DNA from: Deltaproteobacteria bacterium | GTDB taxonomy: Bacteria; Desulfobacterota; SM23-61 | Direction of reading: 5' to 3' | Length of the DNA: 7,946 bases | NCBI GenBank assembly: GCA_029857975.1 | Contig: JAOUFX010000113.1 | Span: 1 to 7,946, forward strand | Part shown: positions 1-6,375 of the stretch, in pieces | How positions within the stretch are numbered: position 1 is the stretch's first letter | How the letters are laid out: the number at the start of each line of letters is the position of its first letter | Position numbers and translations under genes: made by a program | The notes under the pieces: model-generated | What the model was told of the DNA's origin: nothing | Seen by the model: the letters and a program-made list of their open reading frames with translations, nothing else | Database searches by the model: none

Positions 1-126
1 GAAGGGAGTTTGGGGCATGGTCCGGGCAATGAGTGCGCAGGCCCTTTGCACATCGGCATGAGGTAAACTTCCAACCCCTGTGGCCAGAAAGCAGGGAAGG
101 AATTTTTTTCTGTCGTCCTTTGCCAT
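1..126 (-). CDS. N-terminal fragment of a UROD/MetE-like (methionine synthase II-like) protein, cut by the window edge
   Basis: Reading leftwards from the ATG at 124-126 gives 42 uninterrupted codons to the first base of the window. The protein starts MAKDDRKKFLPCFLATGVGS and continues LPHADVQRACALIARTMPQT. The 'ATG(V/I)GSLPH' segment (residues 15-23), followed by an amphipathic helix and '..P.TPF', is typical of the start of proteins annotated as uroporphyrinogen-decarboxylase-like or cobalamin-independent methionine-synthase-like, which share a TIM-barrel fold and often act with corrinoid or methyl-transfer partners. The family call is from memory of the motif; the exact reaction is unknown. 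The frame stays open upstream to an ATG at 163-165, but that codon overlaps the predicted -10 box, so the ATG at 126 is preferred although no clear Shine-Dalgarno precedes it. It lies downstream of livF on the same strand but has its own promoter, so it is probably a separate transcription unit. Confidence 0.6.
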   Translation of the reverse strand, partial: MAKDDRKKFLPCFLATGVGSLPHADVQRACALIARTMPQTPF

Positions 127-163
127 TAGAATACGGGAAACACATTGATTTTTTTGAAATTTC

Positions 164-192
164 ATAGTAGGAAATTTCCGTTACCTTGTCAA
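164..192 (-). promoter_or_regulatory. Sigma70-type promoter for the left-edge UROD/MetE-like gene
   Basis: On the minus strand a perfect -35 box TTGACA (187-192) is followed after exactly 17 bases by TACTAT (164-169), which matches the -10 consensus at four of six positions including the A2 and T6 bases. Transcription would begin near 157, leaving a leader of about 30 bases before the ATG at 126. The spacer between the boxes contains the perfect 10-base palindrome GGAAATTTCC (170-179), which could be a repressor site. The rest of the 127-387 spacer shows no gene. I found no strong intrinsic terminator for livF there: only a 4-bp stem (201-204/215-218) before five T's on the minus strand. Confidence 0.55.
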
Positions 193-387
193 GATAAAAA
201 CAGGAACGCATTGGCCTGAAAAGGGCTGCCGAAGCGCAACTCGGGGCTTTGGTCATCTAAATTTTCGCTTCCTCGGTTCTAATTGAATCGCCCAGCTCAT
301 TTTAGTGCTGATCGATGGTTGCGGCGAAGGGAAGGTTATAGGAAATGGGTCAGGGGACTTTTCTAATCAGACGGGGGTACGATATTT

Positions 388-1104
388 TTACACTTCCAGA
401 TATTTCGCTCTGGCTTCGGGATGGGTATCTAATTCCCCAATGGTTCCAGAAAATCCGATATGCGCTTTGCCCATCAAATAGACGCGATCGGCCAGAGACA
501 TGGCCACCTTGATGTTATGTTCCACCAGTAGAATGGAAACACCGGCCTTATTGATTTCTTCCAGGATGTCCCTAACTTCTTTCACCAGCAGCGGCGCCAG
601 GCCTTCCGTGGGCTCGTCAACCAAAAGGAGTTCAGGATTACCCATCAAGGAGCGGCCAATGGTTAGCATCTGCTGCTCACCGCCGGATAAGAACCTCCCT
701 TGCTGCTTGGCCCTCTCTTTCAACATGATGAAATGGTGGAAAATCCTTTCAATCGTCCATGCGTTCGGATTATTAGGATCGGATATCTTTCCTCCTTTAA
801 CCCCGATATCCAGATTGTCCAGCACAGAGAGATTGGGGAAGATTCGCCTATCCTCAGGGACATAACCGATACCGGCCCTGGCCACTTTGTAAGGGGGATA
901 ACCGGTAATATCTTTACCCTTAAAGGTGACCGTCCCTGATTTTGGTTTGACTAAGCCCATGATACTCTTCAGGGTTGTGCTTTTCCCCATGCCGTTTCGA
1001 CCCAGTAGCGCGACAATTTCTCCTGGGATAAGGGTTAAGGAGATTCCCTGTAAAACATGGCTCGTCCCGTAGTAGGTATTCAGATCTTGGGCTTCTAATA
1101 ACAT
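388..1104 (-). CDS. livF: LivF-type ATPase of a branched-chain amino acid ABC importer
   Basis: This 238-residue protein is one of the two cytoplasmic ATPase subunits that power LIV/HAAT-family importers, and its length matches E. coli LivF (237). All ABC motifs are present: Walker A GRNGMGKST (35-43), signature LSGGE (139-143), Walker B LLLVDEP (159-165, with D163 and catalytic E164), D-loop region TEGLAP, and H-loop histidine H196. The stretch YVPEDRRIFPNLSV (81-94) is a LivF hallmark (YVPEGR.(I/V)F..(L/M)(S/T)V) and separates it from LivG. It is the last gene of the operon, separated from livG by a 227-base repeat-bearing spacer rather than overlapping it. A GGGG-containing ribosome site lies about nine bases before the ATG. 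Family assignment is firm; the transported ligand is not known. Confidence 0.95.
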   Translation of the reverse strand: MLLEAQDLNTYYGTSHVLQGISLTLIPGEIVALLGRNGMGKSTTLKSIMGLVKPKSGTVTFKGKDITGYPPYKVARAGIGYVPEDRRIFPNLSVLDNLDIGVKGGKISDPNNPNAWTIERIFHHFIMLKERAKQQGRFLSGGEQQMLTIGRSLMGNPELLLVDEPTEGLAPLLVKEVRDILEEINKAGVSILLVEHNIKVAMSLADRVYLMGKAHIGFSGTIGELDTHPEARAKYLEV

Positions 1105-1126
1105 ATTTGTTTACCCCACGAAAGAA

Positions 1127-1330
1127 TGCAGAGCGCATGGCGTTAAAACCTAAGAACTTGATTGTATAGGAATTTCCTTTTTTGGACACAGATGAACACA
1201 GATTTTCAGGATATTAAAGGAAAAAAACAAAGAAAATAATTATCTGTGTTTATCTGCGAAAATCTGTGTCCTATTAAGTTTAAAACTGAAACTTGAAACT
1301 ACTTTCCCGCTATGCGCTAGGCGTATTTTT
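1127..1330. repeat. Palindromic intergenic repeat (copy A) in the livG-livF spacer, with another repeat nested inside
   Basis: Outer arms TGCAGAGCGCATGGCG (1127-1142) and CGCTATGCGCTAGGCG (1308-1323) are complementary at 12 of 16 positions, including seven in a row (AGCGCAT/ATGCGCT). Next to the left arm is TTAAAACCT (1143-1151), and GAAACTTGAAACT (1288-1300) lies before the right arm. The same three blocks in the same order occur in the binding-protein/livH spacer at 3961-4066 (copy B). In copy A the left and right halves are pushed apart by roughly 120 bases holding the ACACAGAT-type inverted repeat. Confidence 0.6.
1184..1271. repeat. ACACAGAT-type inverted repeat
   Basis: GGACACAGAT (1184-1193) is perfectly complementary to ATCTGTGTCC (1262-1271). 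A second overlapping unit, GAACACAGATTTTC (1194-1207), matches the reverse complement of GAAAATCTGTGTCC (1258-1271) at 13 of 14 positions. ACACAGAT units recur within both arms, and the loop is AT-rich. Similar 'GGACACAGAT..ACACAGAT' palindromes are familiar intergenic repeats in many environmental bacterial genomes (from memory). No T-run follows the stem on the minus strand, so it does not look like an intrinsic terminator of the liv transcript. Confidence 0.7.
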
Positions 1331-1331
1331 G

Positions 1332-2078
1332 TTAGGCCTCCAGTTCTCCCAGGTAGGCATCCTTCACCGCTTGATTCTGCCGGATCTCAGCCGGAGGTCC
1401 CGTCGCCAGAATCTGTCCATAATGGAGTACCGTGATGCGGTCCGCCAGAGAAAAGACCACATCCATATCATGCTCGATGATGACCACGGTTTTGCCCTCG
1501 GTAAGCCGCTTGATCAACTCAACGGCGTAATGCGTCTCATCCCGGGACATGCCGGCAGTGGGCTCATCGAGCATGACTAACTCCGGGTCTGTCGCCAAGG
1601 CCATGCTGATCTCCAAAGAACGATGTTTCCCGTAGGACAACACAGCAGCCGGCAGATTCCGCTCCCGGTCTAAATTGATCCGTTTTAAAATCTCGTCGGT
1701 TTCTTTGGTTATGTCCTGCATCTTATCCACCTTGCCGAACAAATGAAAACGGATCCCCTTTTTGGAAAGGACGGCCAGCCGAATGTTCTGAAAAGCGGTC
1801 AACCGATTAAAGGTACTGGTAATCTGAAAAGAACGACCCATGCCCAGGCGCGACATCTCGTGGGGCCTGGATCCGGTAACCTCCTTTCCTTTGAAGAACA
1901 CCTGCCCCCGGCTCGGATGGTATGTCCCGGTGATGACGTTGAAAAGGGTCGTCTTCCCCGCCCCATTGGGCCCAATAACAGCGTGCCGCTCTCCTTCCTG
2001 TACCTGCAAATTGACATCGAACAGCACTTCCAAACCCTTAAAATCGTGATACAACCCCTTGGTCTCCAGGATGTTCAT
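1332..2078 (-). CDS. livG: LivG-type ATPase of a branched-chain amino acid ABC importer
   Basis: This is a 248-residue cytoplasmic ATPase subunit, the partner of LivF. Walker A is GPNGAGKTT (36-44), the Q-loop GRSFQ ends at Q85, Walker B is ELVMLDEP (166-173, with D171 and E172) and the H-loop is IIEHDMD (H203). The signature is LSYGKHR (147-153); a tyrosine in place of the first signature glycine is normal for LivG ('L.YGxxR'), so this is not a defect. The C-terminal part YGQILATGPPAEI followed by AYLGE is also typical of LivG. The start ATG overlaps the livM stop codon as ATGA (2075-2078), indicating translational coupling, and GGAG lies eight bases before the ATG. No regulatory site is evident inside the overlap. 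Confidence 0.95.
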   Translation of the reverse strand: MNILETKGLYHDFKGLEVLFDVNLQVQEGERHAVIGPNGAGKTTLFNVITGTYHPSRGQVFFKGKEVTGSRPHEMSRLGMGRSFQITSTFNRLTAFQNIRLAVLSKKGIRFHLFGKVDKMQDITKETDEILKRINLDRERNLPAAVLSYGKHRSLEISMALATDPELVMLDEPTAGMSRDETHYAVELIKRLTEGKTVVIIEHDMDVVFSLADRITVLHYGQILATGPPAEIRQNQAVKDAYLGELEA

Positions 2079-3073
2079 GAAGCCTTCTCCAATTTAACGC
2101 CGGAGGCAGAACGCGCCAACCATTTTTGTTTCAGAATTCTGACCCCACCCATAAACCCCATGGGCGCAAACATGATGACCAGAATAAGGATCAAGCCCGC
2201 CACCAGTTCAACCCGATCCGTATAGCGGGTGGTCAGTTCCTCCAAAATTTGCATGATCGCCGCGCCACAGATGGGGCCAAAAAAGCTGCCCAGGCCTCCG
2301 ACCAAAGTATTGATAACCGCTCCAAAGGAAACAAAAATACTAAAGGCGCTATCGGCTGCAATCAGGTTTTGAAACAACGCAAAAATGGAGCCGGCGACTC
2401 CGGCAAAAGCTCCGGCAACAACATAAACCACGGCCTTGGTCTGCGGCACCTTAAACCCCAAGTAGTCGATCCGCATGGCGTTATCCCGGACACCGACCTG
2501 AATTTGGCCAAAGGGCGTCTTCGTAAAAAACCACATAATCCAGAGGCTTACCCCCAGGACGACTATTACAAAATAATAAAAGTTCTCCGGGGCTTTCATA
2601 TTAATCGATACCACTCCCGGAATGCTGAACGGCGGTATGGGAAACCCTCCAATTCCGTCCTCACCGCCAGTTATGCCTCGCAATTTGAGAGCCAGGATAT
2701 ACATGAGCTGGCCAAAGGCGAGGTGCAGCATGGCAAAGGCTGAGCCGGTGACCCTGACGACTATAGGGCACAAGATAAGGGCAAAGACAATTGCCGATAG
2801 CAAACCGATCCCCACTGCCCCTAAAAGGGGTAACCCGGCGATATGCTTTAAAGCCAGGGCCGTGCCATAGCCTCCGACACCAAAAAACATGGCATGGCCA
2901 AAACTAAAAAGCGCGGTGTAGCCAAGCAGCAAATTAAAAGAGACGGAATAAACGGCAAAGACAGCGAAAGTTACAAACAGGTTGGTATAGTAGATACCAA
3001 AAACCTTGGGGTATAAAATAAGGATAACGATTAACCCCGCCCATAAAATCCCCTGAAGCTTTTTATTCATCAT
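2075..3073 (-). CDS. livM: LivM-type inner-membrane permease of a branched-chain amino acid ABC importer
   Basis: This 332-residue, strongly hydrophobic protein is one of the two channel subunits in the cytoplasmic membrane. Family blocks are visible: N47-Y69 (NLLLGYTALFSFGHAMFFGV then GGY, the LivM 'GY.gL.SfGHa.ff.iGaY' motif), TGGEDGIGG (135-143), the cytoplasmic coupling region TPFGQIQVGVRDNAMRIDYL (186-205) leading into KAVVYVVAGAFAGVAGSIFA, and VGGLGSFFGP (258-267). The frame is open upstream inside livH, but the first 89 codons there are a low-complexity shadow. The ATG at 3071-3073 is chosen because it overlaps the livH stop as ATGA and has GGAG seven bases upstream; a second ATG follows immediately. 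The lysine/arginine-rich C-terminus is presumably cytoplasmic. Confidence 0.94.
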   Translation of the reverse strand: MMNKKLQGILWAGLIVILILYPKVFGIYYTNLFVTFAVFAVYSVSFNLLLGYTALFSFGHAMFFGVGGYGTALALKHIAGLPLLGAVGIGLLSAIVFALILCPIVVRVTGSAFAMLHLAFGQLMYILALKLRGITGGEDGIGGFPIPPFSIPGVVSINMKAPENFYYFVIVVLGVSLWIMWFFTKTPFGQIQVGVRDNAMRIDYLGFKVPQTKAVVYVVAGAFAGVAGSIFALFQNLIAADSAFSIFVSFGAVINTLVGGLGSFFGPICGAAIMQILEELTTRYTDRVELVAGLILILVIMFAPMGFMGGVRILKQKWLARSASGVKLEKAS

Positions 3074-3942
3074 TCCCTTTCTCCGAAGAGGCCCATGGGT
3101 CGAATCGCCAGGACGATAGCCATGAAAGCGAACATCAGGACCGGCGCAAGCGAAGAAACGAATTGTACACCATAGGAGCTCAGCAACCCAAATATAATGG
3201 AGACGATAAACGCTCCCGCGAGGCTGCCGAATCCCCCCGTAATCACCACCACAAAGGCATCCATGCCCATTTGGGCCTCCAGCCCGGGAAATACCGTGAC
3301 TATGGGTGCGATCGCCACCCCGGCCACCCCGGCCAGCCATGTGCCGACTCCAAAAACAAACGTGAAGACCAAGGGGATATTGATGCCGAGGGCATTGACC
3401 ATATTGGGGTCGGAAACGGCCGCGCGTACGATTTTGCCCAAACGGGTTTTATACAGGAGTAAGGCCATGATCGTCAAAACGACCAACGACAATCCGATAA
3501 CGAACAGTCGATAGAGAGGATACTCCATACCTGCAATCGTCACCAATCCGCTCAAAATCGGAGGGATTTTGACCGGCAGGCTCTCCGTTCCCCAGAAGAT
3601 CTTCACCGAGGCCAAGATGATCAGCGAGACTCCCACAGTTACGACCAATTGACTCATCAGCCCGAAAGCATGTATTTTTCTAAGAAGAAATCTCTCCATG
3701 AGAATTCCAAAAAAAGCAGTGACCACCGGCGCCAGGAGCAAGGCCACCCAAAAATTTCCGGTCATGGATAAAAACTGGTAACAAAAATAAGCGGAAAGCA
3801 TGAAGAAAGCGGTATGGGCAAGGTTCAGAATGTCCATCATACCGAAGATCAGGGTGAGGCCGGAGGCCACTAAAAAAAGTACCATGCCATAAGCGAGTCC
3901 GTGTATTCCCTGGGCAACATACATCGCAGTCGTCGGATCCAT
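3070..3942 (-). CDS. livH: LivH-type inner-membrane permease of a branched-chain amino acid ABC importer
   Basis: This 290-residue membrane protein is the second channel subunit. It shows the LivH blocks: residues 28-52, starting GLTLIFGMMDILNLAHTAFF and ending MLSAY (family 'GL.LIFG....iN.AHG.f.mlGAY'), the helix-connecting ERFLLRKI segment (83-90), and the coupling loop TRLGKIVRAAVSDPNMVNAL (166-185) followed by GIN. A glycine-rich segment ITGGFGSLAGA and the end AIRPMGLFGE follow, both near-universal in this family. Length is usual. GAGAGGG lies about seven bases before the start codon. It is preceded by a 126-base spacer after the binding-protein gene and overlaps livM by four bases, so livH-livM-livG form a tightly coupled block. 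Confidence 0.95.
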   Translation of the reverse strand: MDPTTAMYVAQGIHGLAYGMVLFLVASGLTLIFGMMDILNLAHTAFFMLSAYFCYQFLSMTGNFWVALLLAPVVTAFFGILMERFLLRKIHAFGLMSQLVVTVGVSLIILASVKIFWGTESLPVKIPPILSGLVTIAGMEYPLYRLFVIGLSLVVLTIMALLLYKTRLGKIVRAAVSDPNMVNALGINIPLVFTFVFGVGTWLAGVAGVAIAPIVTVFPGLEAQMGMDAFVVVITGGFGSLAGAFIVSIIFGLLSSYGVQFVSSLAPVLMFAFMAIVLAIRPMGLFGERE

Positions 3943-3960
3943 CAGATTACCCTCTCAAGA

Positions 3961-4066
3961 AAAAATGCGCATGGAGCATGGCGCCAAAAACCTGGAATTG
4001 GAAACCCGAAACTTGAAACTGTCTTTTATTGCGCCATGCCCTATGCGCTTTGCGCTATGCGTTTTT
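3961..4066. repeat. Palindromic intergenic repeat (copy B) between the binding-protein gene and livH
   Basis: The left arm GCGCATGGAGCATGGCGC (3967-3984) and right arm GCGCCATGCCCTATGCGC (4031-4048) are complementary at 16 of 18 positions. Between them lie CAAAAACCT (3985-3993) and GAAACTTGAAACT (4008-4020). The right arm continues into a short GCGCTTTGCGCTATGCG run and a T-run ending near the binding-protein stop codon. The block order matches copy A at 1127-1330. A hairpin placed between the first and second genes of an importer operon could attenuate transcription or protect the upstream binding-protein mRNA from decay, as REP elements do in enteric operons; this role is inference. Confidence 0.7.
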
Positions 4067-4068
4067 AT

Positions 4069-5496
4069 TTATTCTCCCCAATCATTCTTCCCTTTGCACC
4101 GGTCCAGCTTCTGATCCATCAAAGGCAGAACCTTTTCCGCCGGGATCTTGAACGTCGGCCCGGCGCTGGAAGTGCCCTTGAACCAGTAATAGGGCGGAAT
4201 GTTGAAAGACACTTTCTGCTGCTCGGGAGGGACATATTCCCATACGTGCAGGTCCTGGATCGCCTTATGGTCGCAGGGTCTCATTTTCATGATTTTCCCG
4301 TTTACATACTGGTAGCTGTCCCCCTCAAAGACTTTGATGATCTTTTCCGGGTCCGTGCTCTTGGCCCTTTCAATCACACTCAGGAGCCAATAGGTCTGCT
4401 GGATGTATGAGCCTATGTTTCCAGTCCCGTGTTCGTAAAGCCTGGTGTTGAAAGGCGCCTGCCACTTGGTTTTCCACAGGTTGTTCCAGGTTTTATAATA
4501 TTTAATCTGTTCAGGTGTCTTGAAAGTGGGTAACTCCGCCCCATACTGGCTGAGCTGGACATTTCCTTTCGTTCCTTCAACCCCGACCTCGTGAAGGAAA
4601 TTGGGCTCGTCCAGGAAAATGTGGGCAAAGGGGAGTTTGATTCCCATTTGTCTCGCCTGCTTGAGGAGGTTGGCTGCGTCCGGAATCCAGTCACCGGTGT
4701 AAACGACCTCGGCTCCGGAAGCTTTTATCTTCGTCAGGTAAGGGGCAAAGTCGGTCAAGAACAGTTTATGGTAGTCTTCGCCGACAATCTCGCCTTGAGG
4801 ATAGTACTCTTTCAAGCCCTTTTTAAACCCGGCGGCCATGGAGTGACCGAACATGTAGTCCTGGCAGAGGATGTAGAACTTTTTTTCTTTTTTCCTGATT
4901 TGGGCATAATAATAGGCTATGCCACGTCCGATCTGATCGCAGGAAAAAGAGGTAAAGAAAGAATACCGGGAGAAATTCGTGGCGTCATTGAGCTCGTCGG
5001 ACAGAGCAGCGGTGTTCTGGGTAATGACTTTGTATTTTTCTCCGACGTCGTTGATCACTTTCATCAGGTTGCTGCCATTGGTGCCCCAAAGCACATGAAC
5101 CTTTTCCTGCAAGACCATCCTTTCACATATCTTCTTGCCCTGGTCCGGCTTGGACATGTGATCGGCCTTGATCATTTGCACCAGCTTCTTCTTACCATCA
5201 ACCAGGATGCCGCCCCTCTTGTTGATGTCATGGGCAACCCACAGGGCACACATCCAGTATATTTGCCCAACTACGGCGGCAGGCCCGGAGTGAGAGGCCA
5301 CAATGGCGATCTTGATGGTATCCCCGGTCGGGATCACCGGGTTGTTCGGATCAAAGTCGGACATATCCCCCATTTTTTTGACATCAAATGCGTCATTAAC
5401 CGCCCTGGCTTGGGGTGCGCCGAATAAAAAAACAGTAAACATAAAAATGAACCCTATCACGATCCATCGCCCGTGAACTTTGCTAGTTGCTTTCAT
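4069..5496 (-). CDS. Periplasmic substrate-binding protein of the LivK/HAAT type
   Basis: This 475-residue protein is the ligand receptor of the importer. It begins with a classical signal peptide: basic n-region to R10, hydrophobic core W11-F25, and a cleavage site after A32 (ARA). There is no lipobox cysteine, so the mature protein should be soluble in the periplasm. The mature domain opens with KIAIVASHSGPAA (62-74), followed by a type I periplasmic-binding fold with recognisable blocks such as HVLWGTNGSNLMKVI, FYILCQDYMFGHSMAAGFKK and ASGAEVVYTGDW. E. coli LivK is about 370 residues, so this one is long, with an extended N-terminus and a C-terminal tail rich in prolines and aromatics. It is first in the operon, with a strong AAAGGAGG site five bases before the ATG. 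The ligand is undetermined: amino acid, amide, urea or aromatic acid are all possible in this family. No convincing promoter was found upstream. Confidence 0.9.
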   Translation of the reverse strand: MKATSKVHGRWIVIGFIFMFTVFLFGAPQARAVNDAFDVKKMGDMSDFDPNNPVIPTGDTIKIAIVASHSGPAAVVGQIYWMCALWVAHDINKRGGILVDGKKKLVQMIKADHMSKPDQGKKICERMVLQEKVHVLWGTNGSNLMKVINDVGEKYKVITQNTAALSDELNDATNFSRYSFFTSFSCDQIGRGIAYYYAQIRKKEKKFYILCQDYMFGHSMAAGFKKGLKEYYPQGEIVGEDYHKLFLTDFAPYLTKIKASGAEVVYTGDWIPDAANLLKQARQMGIKLPFAHIFLDEPNFLHEVGVEGTKGNVQLSQYGAELPTFKTPEQIKYYKTWNNLWKTKWQAPFNTRLYEHGTGNIGSYIQQTYWLLSVIERAKSTDPEKIIKVFEGDSYQYVNGKIMKMRPCDHKAIQDLHVWEYVPPEQQKVSFNIPPYYWFKGTSSAGPTFKIPAEKVLPLMDQKLDRCKGKNDWGE

Positions 5497-5813
5497 TTTC
5501 TCCTCCTTTCCGTTTGTTAGGGTTTTTAAAATTCAGCCCCGGAGTCCTCAAAGGATTCATCCATTTTAATAAGGATGATTAAAAATGTTCCTTCTCCCTC
5601 TCTATGATCTCCCAACAGTCAACCTCTGAATCCCCTTCTTTCACCGCAATACATCAAAATGCAACGAACCTCGCCAATACAGAACATTGATTAATCTTTG
5701 GCTTATCTCTTGGAAAGGAATTTCTTTTGAAGAACACAAAAGAGTTCTCTGATGAAATTAAACTATCTTCGCTTTCACCTCCTTTTTTGATCAAATATAC
5801 TTCCAGTGAAGTG

Positions 5814-5850
5814 GTCATTGCGAGGAATCCCACCAGGGCGGGATTCCTAA
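5814..5850. repeat. GTCATTGCGAGGA-type palindromic repeat
   Basis: GTCATTGCGAGGA (5814-5826) runs into a perfect 9-bp stem, AGGAATCCC (5823-5831) and GGGATTCCT (5840-5848), with an 8-base loop. It is followed by AAGGACAATCC, which resembles a degraded form of the usual 'GA(C)GAAGCAATCC' end. Repeats starting GTCATTGCGAGG and ending in CAATC(C/T) are widespread in intergenic DNA of environmental bacteria (from memory). Confidence 0.7.
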
Positions 5851-5862
5851 GGACAATCCATC

Positions 5863-5887
5863 GAATGTCAGCGTGCTTACGACATTC
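5863..5887. repeat. Small hairpin downstream of the palindromic repeat
   Basis: GAATGTC (5863-5869) and GACATTC (5881-5887) form a perfect 7-bp stem around an 11-base loop. It starts only 15 bases after the 5814-5848 palindrome, so it may be the other half of one larger composite repeat. It is followed by CCTTTTAATT, too weak a T-run to call a terminator. Confidence 0.45.
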
Positions 5888-6200
5888 CCTTTTAATTGCT
5901 GATGTTGAAAAAAAAGAAATTCCTCCGATAGGAACGTTGGGGTTTCAAATAAGAACTTTCGGCAAACTTTTTATCGTTTACCTTCAGAAAGATCAGAGTT
6001 ACGTTTTTCACCGATTATCCATTGTCTTAGGGAGGTTCCGAATATTCATAAATAAATATCAAGTAGATGTCAAGTAAAAAACTGCGAAACAAAAACTCCT
6101 TCACCCCTAATCCGTAATCAAATAACCTGGCAGAAAAGGAAGATCGCCTTGGAGTAGCATAAATCCTATGGGTAATGTGTTAGCAGGGTTGCTTATTTAC

Positions 6201-6229
6201 TTGCGCAAATATTCCAAAAACATTAAAAT
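6201..6229 (+). promoter_or_regulatory. Possible recQ promoter
   Basis: TTGCGC (6201-6206) and TAAAAT (6224-6229) are separated by 17 bases. The -10 box matches the sigma70 consensus at five of six positions, but the -35 box at only three of six. Transcription would start near 6236 and leave a leader of about 140 bases before the recQ ATG. In an AT-rich region such matches arise by chance, so confidence is low. Confidence 0.3.
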
Positions 6230-6375
6230 TTTCTTGATTTCATCCTTTTTCAGGGGCCGCCAAGTAGCCATGGGAGAAAAATACATAACGCAAGAAAATC
6301 GCTTAAGGGCTCTCAAAAAAAGCGGAAAAAAGGAAATGGCTATCCAATGAACCTAAAACTTTCTGAGGAGCCCGG

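Larger units (their letters stand above)
5497..6375. other. AT-rich divergent intergenic region without a convincing gene
   Basis: This 879-base stretch separates the divergently transcribed liv operon and recQ. It is visibly richer in A+T than both flanks. Near the binding-protein gene it has a short inverted repeat TTTTAAT (5564-5570)/ATTAAAA (5578-5584) and two AAGGAT hexamers 20 bases apart (5551 and 5571), which could be operator parts but are weak. A palindromic repeat lies at 5814-5850, a second hairpin at 5863-5887 and a possible recQ promoter at 6201-6229. Two open frames on the plus strand (TTG at 5727 to 6077, and ATG at 6168 to 6350) encode basic proteins that resemble no family I know; the first reads through the repeat. 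Confidence 0.6.

Noticed and set aside
196..218. Intrinsic terminator after livF (stem CAGG/CCTG before five T's on the minus strand)
   Set aside because: A 4-bp stem with a 10-base loop is too weak to support the call.
1127..1330. CRISPR-like or terminator reading of the repeats in the livG-livF spacer
   Set aside because: There are no regularly spaced direct repeats with unique spacers, and no T-run follows the stems in the direction of transcription.
3074..3340. 89-codon N-terminal extension of livM
   Set aside because: It lies within the livH coding region in another frame; the ATGA overlap and GGAG site support the start at 3073.
4591..5427. 278-codon plus-strand frame opposite the binding-protein gene
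   Set aside because: It is antisense to a gene with a signal peptide, strong ribosome site and family motifs, and its own product resembles no family.
5661..5680. Sigma54-like promoter (TTGGC...TTGCA) upstream of the binding-protein gene on the minus strand
   Set aside because: The gap between TGGC and TTGC is eight bases instead of seven, and sigma54 promoters tolerate little change in this spacing.
5727..6077. 116-codon plus-strand frame starting at TTG with a GGAAAGGAA-like site upstream
   Set aside because: It reads straight through the GTCATTGCGAGGA palindrome and the second hairpin, has no recognisable domain and lies in AT-rich spacer; it is more likely chance.
6168..6350. 60-codon plus-strand frame before recQ
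   Set aside because: No well-spaced ribosome site, no known family, and the only promoter candidate in the area starts downstream of its ATG.
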